A stretch of 64,000 nt of DNA from Bacteroidales bacterium. GTDB lineage: Bacteria; Bacteroidota; Bacteroidia; Bacteroidales; WCHB1-69. This document shows positions 1 through 9,860 of this stretch, piece by piece. The number at the start of each line of letters is the position of its first letter. Position 1 is the first letter of the stretch. The position numbers were made by a program, and so were the translations under genes. The stretch lies in the NCBI GenBank assembly GCA_024686335.1, contig JAILCI010000006.1, positions 32,051-96,050 on the forward strand, in the 5' to 3' direction. A model generated the notes under the pieces. That model had not been told where the DNA came from, searched no databases, and was given only the letters and a program-made list of their open reading frames with translations.

Positions 1-502
1 TTACAACGTTGAGGAAGGTATTGCTATAGCGGACAGAATCGTCGCACTGAATCAGAGACATTTCAGCGCTTTTGCCTAAGTAGATGACGTGACGATTTTG
101 CACAAGCAGGTCGCGCTGGGTGTTGACGACTGAGATGATCTGGAAGGGATCGGCAACTTTCACATCGTCAGGGATGTAGATGAAAACGCCGTCGGTATAT
201 TGGGACTCATTCAGAGTGGTGAGTTCGTCTTTTTCGGTATGACTGAATGCCTGGTGGCAGTTTTGGATGATTTCGGGGTAGGACTCTTGAGCGGCGCGCA
301 GACTGCCGAAAACGACTCCGTTTTCAAGGCGAGTGAGCGGCTGCTGTTTGTGCATGTACCAGCCGTTGAGCATCGGCAGAGTGGTGGTGTCCAGGTTCCA
401 GATCTGGCATTTGAAAACCTCCTCTAACGGACGGTAGGGGTCTGGTTGTGCCTGCAGCTGAAACTGCGATAACTTTTGAGCATAAGATGTTTTGGCTTTC
501 AT
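1..502 (-). CDS. sufD: SufD, Fe-S cluster assembly protein (partial, N-terminal part)
   Basis: The reverse strand from the ATG at 502 is open to the window edge (about 167 codons), so the C-terminal part is missing. The product begins MKAKTSYAQKL and contains GVFIYIPDDV and QIISVVNTQRD, typical of the SufB/SufD family N-terminal half. SufD is a scaffold subunit of the cytoplasmic SufBCD complex that builds Fe-S clusters. It starts 6 nt after the sufC stop, so the two are one transcript. Family assignment rests on its position after sufC and the motif style; a separate SufB is less likely because SufB normally precedes SufC in this phylum. Confidence 0.85.
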   Translation of the reverse strand, partial: MKAKTSYAQKLSQFQLQAQPDPYRPLEEVFKCQIWNLDTTTLPMLNGWYMHKQQPLTRLENGVVFGSLRAAQESYPEIIQNCHQAFSHTEKDELTTLNESQYTDGVFIYIPDDVKVADPFQIISVVNTQRDLLVQNRHVIYLGKSAEMSLIQCDDSVRYSNTFLNVV

Positions 503-508
503 CACTCT

Positions 509-1267
<759 letters not shown>

Positions 1268-1295
1268 AATACTATAGTTCTATAATAAGAATCGG

Positions 1296-1346
1296 CAAAA
1301 GTACAAAAAAAAGGTTGCATTTTTTAGGGCAAAAAGGTTATTTTTG
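1296..1346. promoter_or_regulatory. Divergent -7 boxes between sufC and the AddA-like gene
   Basis: TACTTTTG on the minus strand (1296-1303) faces sufC and TATTTTTG on the plus strand (1339-1346) faces the gene at 1370. Both match the Bacteroidota sigma-70 -7 consensus TAnnTTTG. The -33 boxes are not clear. Confidence 0.6.
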
Positions 1347-1369
1347 CCCTCTTAATTATTACGTCAATC

Positions 1370-4300
1370 ATGTTTAAAACTTATTCTGCTTCAGCTGGTT
1401 CGGGTAAGACCTTTAACTTGGTGGTTGAATATTTGACCGTCTGTTTCAAAAATTTATGTGTCAAGAAACCTTTTCAGTCTAATGAAACCCCGTCGTCTGC
1501 ATCCCGCGAAACGTTCCGTAAAATATTGGCTATGACCTTTACCAATAATGCAGCTGCCGAGATGAAGCAACGCATTATGGATGTTCTGAAAGAATTGGTT
1601 TCCACGCCGGTCGATGAGGAGTTGCCCAATTATCATGATTACTATAAAAACATTATTACCCGAGTCTTTGGTGATCCGCTGCCGATTTCATCCTATGAAG
1701 CTAGACAGAGAATCCAACGTGCTGCCCAATTGCAATTGCAGAGTATTCTTTATGATTATGACCGCTTTGCTGTTACTACTATTGATAGTTTTAACCAACG
1801 AATAATTCGTTCTTCAGCTCTGCGCTTAGGTCTTAACCTTAGTTACTCCGTGGAAATTGACCTGGAGGAGTTCTATCTGCAAGTGGTCAATGAAGTGCTG
1901 GACGATCTGCGTAGTGGTGACAAATTGACTAGTCGGATTATGAAGTATCTGAGAAGTGAAGTTGAGGAAAAAGGTAGTGCTAATGTTGAATTTTTTCTCC
2001 TTTCTACCTTGAAACTTTTATATGGAAATACAGAAGATAACTACAAATATCTTGCAAGGTTAAGAATGTTGGATAACGCCCTTTTTGAGCAAAAAATTGA
2101 AGAGTGGCGTAAATTTGTCTATGAAACGGTTCCAAATGATTTGAAATCAAATGCAGTGCCATTTTGCCAAAAGATTCTCAATTGTTTAAAAGTTTCCATG
2201 GATAAGACTCCAAAGAGTGTTAATGATAATTTGTTTAAAGCTGTCAGCAACTGGGTTGCGAATCCTACTGTTTTATTAAACGCAACGAAGTATACTTCAA
2301 ACGTAAATTACATTAATAAACTTGTTGATGGACTTTTTTTAAATAAAGGCAATACGATGGACGATGATTCTATGAAAATTGTCCGTGATGAGGCTGAACA
2401 TTTAAGTTTATGGGTTAATGAAAATCTTAAAAAATATTTCAACTACTCAATATTGCTTAAAAATGCTGATAAGTTGTTGATTATTTTTGATATGCAGAAG
2501 AAAATGGATCAGTTGAAAGAGATACGTGGTCTCTTTTTCCTGTCAGAATCCAATATCATGCTGCATGAGGAGTTGTCTAAAACGGGTGATGATTCTCCCG
2601 TGATTTATGAGAATCTCGGTTTCCATCATTTTTTCTTGGATGAATTCCAAGATACTTCTATTATGCAGTGGGACAATATGAAGCCTTTGATTAGCAACAA
2701 TGCACTTTCAGAAACGGGTGATGCTTTTCTTTTTGGGGATGTAAAACAGGCTATCTATCGATGGCGTAATGGAGATGCGCAGATTCTACAAGATCTCTCT
2801 TCTTTTGTTACTCAAAATGCTCATGGTTACGGTTTTACAAACCTTTCTAAAAGTGGCTTTCAGAAGGAGGTACTAGACAACAATTTCCGTACTCTAAAAA
2901 AAGTAGTGGAATTCAATAATGATTTTTTTAAAAATTATGCGGCCAAAGCTGGTAATCAGGAGATGTACCAAGATGTGAAGCAGATTCCACATCAGCAGGA
3001 TTCGGGTTTGGTGGAGGTTTTTTTCTATAATAAAAATAAGAAAAAAACAGGAAAAAATAAAACGGAAGAGCAGAGTGGAAATGATTATGAATTACAAGTT
3101 CCAAATCTGCCAAAATCTTTTTCTCAATTAAAAGAATTTGCAGAAAAATATAAGAAAGAGTTGAAAGCAGTGGATTTTGAGATCCTTTTTGCCGTGCAGG
3201 ACGCCCTAAACCGCGGTTATTCAGCTTCGGACATAATGCTCCTTTTCCGGTATAACCGAGAATTGACAAACGCTTCACAATGGCTTATTCGTTATGGTCT
3301 TCAGGTGGAGACGAAAAAGTCTTTGCTATTGAGTGAGGCTCCTGAAGTTATGGTCATTATCGAAACTTTAAAATTGCTGAAGAACCCTAATGACAATCTT
3401 GCCAAAGCTAATATCATTATTACGTTGGCTCAACTTGCTGACCTTCCTGATGTTTTTTCAGAGAATGTTTTTTCTTTGCAGAGGAGGGATGAGGATTTTT
3501 TCCAGAGTTTTATAAAGAAACATTTCGGCAAGGAAATTCCATTGAATGAATGGCGCAGGGAATCTCTTTGGGTCATTATCGCGAATATTATTTCCACTTA
3601 TAAACTCAATGAACTGAAGAGTCCTTTCATCCATGATTTTCTCGATTATGTCTTTAATTTTCTCGCAATTAGAAATGACGATGTGGCACTTTTTCTGGAT
3701 CGTTGGGAATTCTTGATGAATGATAAGGACAAGAAGATGCCATCCATACAGTCGTATGCCAAACAGAATGCCGTTAAATTGATGTCTATTCATGGTTCCA
3801 AAGGTAAAGAGAGTCCTGTCGTCATCTATCCGTCTGGCAGTGCAACACGAAAACCTTTGGAGTTGTGGACTGATGATTTGACGGATACAACCAAAGACAA
3901 AGAAATACAGCGAGTCGCCTATGTGGGAGGTAGTGAATCTCTTTTTATGGTTTCAGACTTCGCCGAAGAATATTCCATTGCACGAAGTAGGGAGGACGTT
4001 GATGATCTGAATGTTACCTATGTGGCACACACTCGTGCTAAAGATATTCTCTATTTGGTGGCTGAACAAAAAGATGATGACAAGAAAGTCACTTATTCTC
4101 AAGTTTTGCGAGATTTTGTTCTTCATGCTAAGAATAGTGAAGGAAATCATTATTTTATTGCTGATGAATCAATTAACAACCACTTTTTTGTCGGGGATAT
4201 TAATTGGGTGAAAAGAAAAAAGAAGGAGAAAGTGGTTCCGCAATCGAATCATCCAGCAATGACTGTTTCCAATTTCTCGATTAGTGACTTAGTTGTCTCT

Positions 4301-4717
4301 ACCGACATGCCTGATAATGATCCTCGCGCTATAGGTACGAAAGTCCACGAATATCTGTCACGTCTGATTTCTTTCCCGCAAAATGAAGCGGAAGTGGAAA
4401 GTGCTCTTCGTGAGACACCAGAACTATATCAGCCCTATCTGGAGAAGTTCTTCCATCAGATCATCTCCGACCCAGAACTCAAGCTTTTTTATGGCCCCGA
4501 TGCCAAAGCCTATAACGAGATCACAATTATGATTTCTGATAAGGTGACGAAACGCCCAGATCGGGTAGCATTTCTCAATGGCCAGGTTCGGGTATATGAC
4601 TACAAGACAGGTCATGATGATCCAGAATACAAAAATCAGCTGGAAGAGTACTGCCAGCTGATTCGTGAAATGGGTTATGAAGATGTGCAGGGGCGCCTGA
4701 TCTTCCTGAACTTATAA
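1370..4717 (+). CDS. AddA/RecB-like UvrD-family helicase-nuclease
   Basis: The 1115-aa protein is a superfamily 1 helicase fused to a PD-(D/E)XK nuclease, the architecture of AddA/RecB enzymes that process double-strand breaks for recombination. Walker A is SASAGSGKT (6-14), motif II is DEFQDTS beginning at D424, followed by motif III FGDVKQAIYRWR, motif V KLMSIHGSKGKES and motif VI YVAHTRAKD. At the C terminus, GTKVHEYL, RPDRVAF and VYDYKTG give the His, Asp and Lys of the RecB nuclease motif. No AddB-like partner is next to it in this window. The middle third is clearly richer in A+T than the ends. The exact AddA versus RecB label is inference. Confidence 0.88.
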   Translation: MFKTYSASAGSGKTFNLVVEYLTVCFKNLCVKKPFQSNETPSSASRETFRKILAMTFTNNAAAEMKQRIMDVLKELVSTPVDEELPNYHDYYKNIITRVFGDPLPISSYEARQRIQRAAQLQLQSILYDYDRFAVTTIDSFNQRIIRSSALRLGLNLSYSVEIDLEEFYLQVVNEVLDDLRSGDKLTSRIMKYLRSEVEEKGSANVEFFLLSTLKLLYGNTEDNYKYLARLRMLDNALFEQKIEEWRKFVYETVPNDLKSNAVPFCQKILNCLKVSMDKTPKSVNDNLFKAVSNWVANPTVLLNATKYTSNVNYINKLVDGLFLNKGNTMDDDSMKIVRDEAEHLSLWVNENLKKYFNYSILLKNADKLLIIFDMQKKMDQLKEIRGLFFLSESNIMLHEELSKTGDDSPVIYENLGFHHFFLDEFQDTSIMQWDNMKPLISNNALSETGDAFLFGDVKQAIYRWRNGDAQILQDLSSFVTQNAHGYGFTNLSKSGFQKEVLDNNFRTLKKVVEFNNDFFKNYAAKAGNQEMYQDVKQIPHQQDSGLVEVFFYNKNKKKTGKNKTEEQSGNDYELQVPNLPKSFSQLKEFAEKYKKELKAVDFEILFAVQDALNRGYSASDIMLLFRYNRELTNASQWLIRYGLQVETKKSLLLSEAPEVMVIIETLKLLKNPNDNLAKANIIITLAQLADLPDVFSENVFSLQRRDEDFFQSFIKKHFGKEIPLNEWRRESLWVIIANIISTYKLNELKSPFIHDFLDYVFNFLAIRNDDVALFLDRWEFLMNDKDKKMPSIQSYAKQNAVKLMSIHGSKGKESPVVIYPSGSATRKPLELWTDDLTDTTKDKEIQRVAYVGGSESLFMVSDFAEEYSIARSREDVDDLNVTYVAHTRAKDILYLVAEQKDDDKKVTYSQVLRDFVLHAKNSEGNHYFIADESINNHFFVGDINWVKRKKKEKVVPQSNHPAMTVSNFSISDLVVSTDMPDNDPRAIGTKVHEYLSRLISFPQNEAEVESALRETPELYQPYLEKFFHQIISDPELKLFYGPDAKAYNEITIMISDKVTKRPDRVAFLNGQVRVYDYKTGHDDPEYKNQLEEYCQLIREMGYEDVQGRLIFLNL

Positions 4718-6811
4718 TGTCAAGCGAACTCCCACGAAGAAGGATCTTGGGAGCAGCGGACCGTAAATGTAGCTGGATTCGCGGCTCATACCAACACCTA
4801 GGTCTTTCTGATAGGAATTGAAGATGTTTTGTACTCCGGCATTGAGTTGGAGAACAGCGGAGGTTTCCTTCTTGCCTTCTTGTGTAAGACTTTTGTTTCT
4901 GATTTGAAAATCGTAGGCTATTTTGCCGCTTAGGTCAAAAAAGGTCTGGGTTACGGTCAGTGCGGGGGTCGGAATCTCATGAGGTACGAGCATCGGACCT
5001 GTGAGGGTGCCGTTGAGAGACAGAATCAGATGGCGCCAGGGGTTACTTTCTATCATCAAATTACCATAGATGTTGGGTGTTCTGAGCATACGTTGCTCGG
5101 GTGCTGCCTCTTCACTCCATTGAATCGGTTTGTTATAGCGGCTGCTTTGAATGGTCAGACCTACGCTGGCGTTAATCCATTGCTTCCAGGTTGCGTTGAT
5201 TTCCACATGGGCTCCCATAACACTACCTTTATCTGCATTATAACGCTCCATCCACTCTTGTCCCAAACTGTCAGTGACACGTCGGGTGGCAAAGATATGG
5301 TTGAGGAAGGTGTAGAATCCCTCAACTTCCATGTCCAGACGTAAAGCGCCTAAGCGAAGGTCATAGTCAACAGATACTGTTGCGCTGTGGGAGCGCTCTT
5401 CGCGGAGATCATCGGCCAGACGGCCTTGAACGCGCTCGCCTTCGACCATGGCCACATGAAGATCATCGTCATAGGCTTGCGGTGCTCGGAATCCTGTGCC
5501 GTAGCCAATGCGTATCGACAAGGGGCGGATGGGACTGTAACGTACACTTACACGCGGACTTACTATCGGTTTTGCCATTAAGGAATGTTTGTCGAGACGT
5601 ACACCAATAAGGATAGACCATTGTTTGTTTTGCCATTCGTTTTGCAAGTATGCACTGTAAATATGCACTAACTGGTCGGTGTAGTTCTGATACCCGGGAA
5701 CGGAGTCGTGGAGGATGTCTAGGTTATATTCGATACCGGCGGTGAGAGTTGCTGGCATGAACCATAGTTTGTCAAAGGAGTATGTGTAGCGTGCGCCATC
5801 AAGAGTAGAGAAACTGTGTGTGTAACCATAGCCGTTCAATGCGTTGGCGATCTCTTCGGCACTGCCCCAGCCAATGCCACCATTGTAGCTTTCGCGATTA
5901 GTATTTTGGAGGCTGGCGTAAACTTCCAGACAGTGTTTGCCAAAGTGAACGTGGTAATCGATTTGTCCACTGTGGAGACGATGCTCCGCGCCTTCCGAGA
6001 TGTTGGACTCGTGAGGTTGCAATCCCAGATTGTTGCCGCCGCGGTGCTCATCACGCAGCGTGTGATATTGGATGCTCAACTTGGAATGTAGTGAAGGGCG
6101 CCAGTAGGCATTGAATCCAAGGGCAAGGTTCCGCAGTTTTGGAATATCACTGAATCCGTCGTTGTTATGATCGTAAGGGTTACGAATACGGCTCTGCCCG
6201 AACATGTGGATACCCGCTCTGTTGTTGGGGGTTACCAATGACACGGATGCTCCGGTAGTATTGTCAAAGGCTGAGATGCCACCGATGCCTGTGAGCGTAT
6301 GGCTGACTGTTGCCGTATTGCGCATGCTCTCCTTGGTGATGATGTTGATGGTGCCACCGACAGCCGATGCGCCGAACAGAGCACTGCCGCTGCCGCGAAT
6401 GATCTCCACACGGTCAATCATCTCTGCTGGAAGCTGCTCAAGCCCGTATGCTCCACCCATGGCGGAGACGACTGGACGAGAGTCAATCAAAATTTGTGTG
6501 TATTGGCCACCTAATCCGTTGATGCGCGCTTGTGTGAAACCACAAGTCTGGCAGCCGGTCTCAACTCGCACACCCGTGGAGTAAGATAGACCCTGTGCCA
6601 GACAGACAGAGTTGGTCGTCTGCATGGTTTTGGCCGATAATACCTCTACCAAGGTGGGCGCCTGATGCCGTAAGGTTTGCTCTCGGTTGGATGAGACAAC
6701 CACCTCATCCATTTGAACTGTATCTTGATAATCTAAATTCTGAGCCGTCAAGCTCAAAGCACATACCCACACCATAAGCGTGAGTAAATACTTCAAATGT
6801 ATATATCTCAT
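4712..6811 (-). CDS. TonB-dependent outer-membrane receptor (possibly metal-linked)
   Basis: A 699-aa BtuB-like receptor with signal peptide (to about residue 23), plug domain (roughly 30-150, with MDEVVVSSNREQ as TonB-box region and VEIIRGSGSALFG typical of plugs) and a 22-strand-type barrel ending in an aromatic-rich GVRLTL tail. The plug carries CQTCGFTQARINGL, a CxxC pair conserved in a Bacteroidota receptor subgroup. It follows a small His/Cys-rich exported protein by 73 nt on the same strand, which suggests a shared substrate such as a transition metal; that is inference. Its end overlaps the convergent AddA-like gene by 6 nt. Confidence 0.9.
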   Translation of the reverse strand: MRYIHLKYLLTLMVWVCALSLTAQNLDYQDTVQMDEVVVSSNREQTLRHQAPTLVEVLSAKTMQTTNSVCLAQGLSYSTGVRVETGCQTCGFTQARINGLGGQYTQILIDSRPVVSAMGGAYGLEQLPAEMIDRVEIIRGSGSALFGASAVGGTINIITKESMRNTATVSHTLTGIGGISAFDNTTGASVSLVTPNNRAGIHMFGQSRIRNPYDHNNDGFSDIPKLRNLALGFNAYWRPSLHSKLSIQYHTLRDEHRGGNNLGLQPHESNISEGAEHRLHSGQIDYHVHFGKHCLEVYASLQNTNRESYNGGIGWGSAEEIANALNGYGYTHSFSTLDGARYTYSFDKLWFMPATLTAGIEYNLDILHDSVPGYQNYTDQLVHIYSAYLQNEWQNKQWSILIGVRLDKHSLMAKPIVSPRVSVRYSPIRPLSIRIGYGTGFRAPQAYDDDLHVAMVEGERVQGRLADDLREERSHSATVSVDYDLRLGALRLDMEVEGFYTFLNHIFATRRVTDSLGQEWMERYNADKGSVMGAHVEINATWKQWINASVGLTIQSSRYNKPIQWSEEAAPEQRMLRTPNIYGNLMIESNPWRHLILSLNGTLTGPMLVPHEIPTPALTVTQTFFDLSGKIAYDFQIRNKSLTQEGKKETSAVLQLNAGVQNIFNSYQKDLGVGMSRESSYIYGPLLPRSFFVGVRLTL

Positions 6812-6884
6812 AGTGAATTTTTCTGTTAAATAAATGATGAAATACGACTTTTACAAGCCGATGAGATGAAGAAGGAAATGATAT

Positions 6885-7247
6885 TTAACAGAAAAAAGGC
6901 GGTGCTCGCCATAAAGCAAGATCTATGGAGGATTGGACAATCTTTTCCTCTGTGTATCTATGATGTACCGTGGTTTCGTTACAAGAAACAAAACCATCAT
7001 TCGGTTGGTTTTCAACTACCTTGACAATGGAGAAGTTGCAGATGAGACACTCTTCATCGTTTACTCCTTCATATTGGGAGATTACGGTGTGACTGTTGTT
7101 GTGGTCGGAAATGTGAAGACCCTCCAACGGACAGATGACATCCTCAAATACGACAGTGTGGTGGTGGTGAAACGATTTGCCTACCATCATTACGCAGAAC
7201 GCTGCGCATAAAAAACAGGATAATATCTGAGTTAAACGCTGTCGCAT
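6885..7247 (-). CDS. Small exported His/Cys-rich protein, putative metal binding
   Basis: About 120 aa with an N-terminal membrane segment (LSCFLCAAFCVMMVG), then SFHHHH, a mid His/Asn run (ISDHNNSHT) and ECLICNF with a CxxC. This pattern resembles DUF2946-like small proteins found beside TonB receptors in Bacteroidota, where they are suspected to handle copper or zinc. I chose the ATG at 7247 because the longer frame begins with TTG inside the -7 box TATTTTTG (7260-7267), upstream of the expected transcription start. Function is not established; the metal link comes from residues and neighbour only. Confidence 0.65.
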   Translation of the reverse strand: MRQRLTQILSCFLCAAFCVMMVGKSFHHHHTVVFEDVICPLEGLHISDHNNSHTVISQYEGVNDEECLICNFSIVKVVENQPNDGFVSCNETTVHHRYTEEKIVQSSIDLALWRAPPFFC

Positions 7248-7635
7248 ATTGAACGGCCGCAAAAATATAAAAAATGATGTTTTGTTAACGATAAAATGAT
7301 ATTTTTTTAGGACATATCGTTTGTTTGGTGATTCCAGTAATCTTTGACCTACCTTTTATTTTTACTGTATTAGCACACTAATACACTTTTTCTCCGAAAT
7401 TTTAGTCGTTTTTGTGAAGAATAAATCGAATGCTAGTTGTAAATGGTTGATAATAAGCAAGAAAAAATTTTCATTATGCGAAACAACCTATTATTCAAAA
7501 CTATATTTTTGCGGTGTTCTAGTTTATTAATACACCAAGTCAGTATTCTCTGTCTTTCAGTAACCTAGAAAATCGTATTATTGCTCCCCCTTTCGGTTTA
7601 TATAGATTATTTTTAATAACAAATTTTATACCAAT
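7248..7635. promoter_or_regulatory. 388-bp intergenic region with a palindrome and the pepO-like promoter
   Basis: No gene seen. It holds the leftward promoter box at 7260-7267, an inverted repeat GTATTAG-CACA-CTAATAC at 7367-7384, a further half site TTAATACAC near 7527, and the rightward -7 box TATTTTTG at 7504-7511, giving a leader of about 118 nt before the peptidase ATG. The palindrome could be a repressor site; nothing in the sequence names the regulator. Confidence 0.5.
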
Positions 7636-9681
7636 ATGATAAAGAGAATTTTCCTATGCGTGATCTGCGCGCTTTTTCTCCTTCCGACATTCGCTCAGGA
7701 GAAAATGAAAGCTCAACCTATTAAGAGCAAGTCGGGCATTCATTATGAATATATGGACCCCTCCGTCAATCCTGGCGACGATTTTTTCAAATATGCCACG
7801 GGTAATTGGATCAAACACAATCCTCAACCGCCCATCTATCCGATGTGGGGTTCTTTCACGAAACTCGATGACGATAACACCAAGGCTGTAGCCGGTATTA
7901 TTCAAGACATTGCGAAAAGACGCAATAAGCCGGGTACAATTGAGCAGAAAATAGGTGACCTCTACAATATGGCAATGGACAGCGCCCGCCTAAATCGAGA
8001 GGGTGCCGCCCCGCTGTTGGCTGAGATTGCCCGCATCAAGGCCGTTCAAAGTCGCGATGAACTGTTCAAATATCTCACGCGTGAGCACGACAACCTTCTA
8101 TGGTCTCTCTACATTGGCGTGGACGATAAGAATGCCTCCCAGCATATTGTCTCTATCAGCCAAGGAGGTCTCTCTATGGGTAACCGTGACTACTATGTAT
8201 CCAAAGACCCGGAGATTGTGAAAATCCGCAAGGCTGCTATTGAGCATTACGAGAACCTCTTTAAATTGTGTGGTTACTCTGCCAAACAAGCTAAGAAGAA
8301 TGTGAAGACTATCTGGGCTATGGAGACCAAAATGGCAAAGGTCAGCTACTCCATTGAACAGATGCGTGATCCAGAGGCTAATTACCACAAGATGACTGTG
8401 GCAGAGCTTTCCAAGAGTTGCAACAACTTCGATTGGGCTACCTATCTTCGCAATTATGGTTATGATAGAACTTCTGAGGTTTTGGTAGGTCAACCTGAAC
8501 CTGTAGCGCTCGGTTGTGATATGATGATGAAAGAGTCCCTTGAGAATCTCAAACTCCTTTACATCTTCCGTGCTATCCAAGGCGCCGCTCCCTATCTTTC
8601 CGATGATTTCATTGCAGAGAATTTTGCATACAACAGCAAAATTTCCGGCGCTAAGGAGATGACACCTCGTTGGCAACGCTCTGTTGATCTGGTTAGCGGT
8701 TTCCTCAACGATGCTGTTGGTCAGATGTATGTCAAGAAATATTTCCCGCCTGAAGCTAAAACTCGTATGCTGGAGTTGGTCAAGAATCTTCAGATTAGTC
8801 TCGGTGAGCGTATCAAGGCCCAGACATGGATGAGCGAAGAGACTAAGAGAGTGGCTCTTGACAAACTCAACGCCTACTATGTTAAGATTGGTTATCCTGA
8901 CAAATGGGAAGATCTGTCCAAACTCGTTGTTGACCCTAGAAAATCTCTCTATGAGAATATTATTGAGGCTAGCCGTTTCTACTTTGAACTTGACAAACAG
9001 AAAAACTACAATAAACCTGTAGATCGCGACGAATGGCATATGCCCGCACAGATGGTGAATGCCTACTACAATCCTACCACTAACGAGATCTGTTTCCCCG
9101 CTGGAATTCTGCAACCTCCTTTCTTTGATATGAAAGCCGATGATGCTACCAACTATGGTGCTATTGGCGTGGTTATCGGTCATGAGATGACTCACGGCTT
9201 TGACGATCAAGGCAGTCAATACGATAAGGATGGTAATCTCAAAACCTGGTGGGCAGAGTCTGACGTGAAAGCCTTCAAACTCGCTACCGAGAAAATGGCA
9301 GTTTATTTTGACTCCTTGTGGGTAATTCCCGGACAATTGCATAGCAACGGTCGCCAGTGCTTGGGCGAGAATATCGCTGACCATGGTGGACTGAACGTAG
9401 CTTACGATGCTCTGCAAATGGCTCAGAAGAAACATGGTCGTCTGCCTGATGAGAATGGCTTCACACCTGAACAACGCTTCTTCCTTTCATTCGCCAATGT
9501 TTGGGCCGGCGTCTCCTCTGATGAGATTCTGCGCTATCTCACAATTAACGATGTCCACTCGGTTAACTATCTCCGTGTAAATGGAGGATTGTCTCAATGC
9601 GAATATTGGTACAAAGCCTTCAACATCCAACCCACTAACAAACTCTATGTGGAACCCTCAAAACGAGTAGACATCTGGTAA
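7636..9681 (+). CDS. pepO: M13-family metallopeptidase (neprilysin/PepO-like), exported
   Basis: The 681-aa protein is a zinc endopeptidase of family M13 that cleaves short peptides, here probably in the periplasm or at the surface. It has a signal peptide ending at FAQ (about residue 21), an N-terminal Peptidase_M13_N domain starting at DPSVNPGDDFFKYATGNW, the substrate-binding NAYYNP, the zinc motif HEMTH at 516-520, the third ligand in ENIADHGG starting at E578, and a C-terminal Trp. Length is normal for the family. A strong terminator follows. The gene has its own promoter with a long leader. Confidence 0.96.
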   Translation: MIKRIFLCVICALFLLPTFAQEKMKAQPIKSKSGIHYEYMDPSVNPGDDFFKYATGNWIKHNPQPPIYPMWGSFTKLDDDNTKAVAGIIQDIAKRRNKPGTIEQKIGDLYNMAMDSARLNREGAAPLLAEIARIKAVQSRDELFKYLTREHDNLLWSLYIGVDDKNASQHIVSISQGGLSMGNRDYYVSKDPEIVKIRKAAIEHYENLFKLCGYSAKQAKKNVKTIWAMETKMAKVSYSIEQMRDPEANYHKMTVAELSKSCNNFDWATYLRNYGYDRTSEVLVGQPEPVALGCDMMMKESLENLKLLYIFRAIQGAAPYLSDDFIAENFAYNSKISGAKEMTPRWQRSVDLVSGFLNDAVGQMYVKKYFPPEAKTRMLELVKNLQISLGERIKAQTWMSEETKRVALDKLNAYYVKIGYPDKWEDLSKLVVDPRKSLYENIIEASRFYFELDKQKNYNKPVDRDEWHMPAQMVNAYYNPTTNEICFPAGILQPPFFDMKADDATNYGAIGVVIGHEMTHGFDDQGSQYDKDGNLKTWWAESDVKAFKLATEKMAVYFDSLWVIPGQLHSNGRQCLGENIADHGGLNVAYDALQMAQKKHGRLPDENGFTPEQRFFLSFANVWAGVSSDEILRYLTINDVHSVNYLRVNGGLSQCEYWYKAFNIQPTNKLYVEPSKRVDIW

Positions 9682-9705
9682 TCAGAATACTCGATAATCT
9701 ATACG

Positions 9706-9744
9706 TCCCTCAGAGGTTGATGAAGACCTTTGAGGGATTTTTTT
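9706..9744 (+). terminator. Rho-independent terminator after the M13 peptidase gene
   Basis: Stem TCCCTCAGAGGT (9706-9717) pairs with ACCTTTGAGGGA (9726-9737) with one G-T pair, followed by seven T. Confidence 0.85.
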
Positions 9745-9860
9745 ATTTAATTGAAAATTAAAAGTTGAAAATTGAAAATTTGTTTATCTTCGCTGCCATA
9801 TTGTATATGGCCATTATCATTATGGTACGTTTATTTTTTTAACATCGAAATTTCTTAAAA

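Noticed and set aside
8098-9474. 458-codon open frame on the minus strand opposite the M13 peptidase gene
   Set aside because: It lies wholly antisense to a well-supported gene, has no -7 box or recognisable domain, and its composition follows the codon use of the peptidase.
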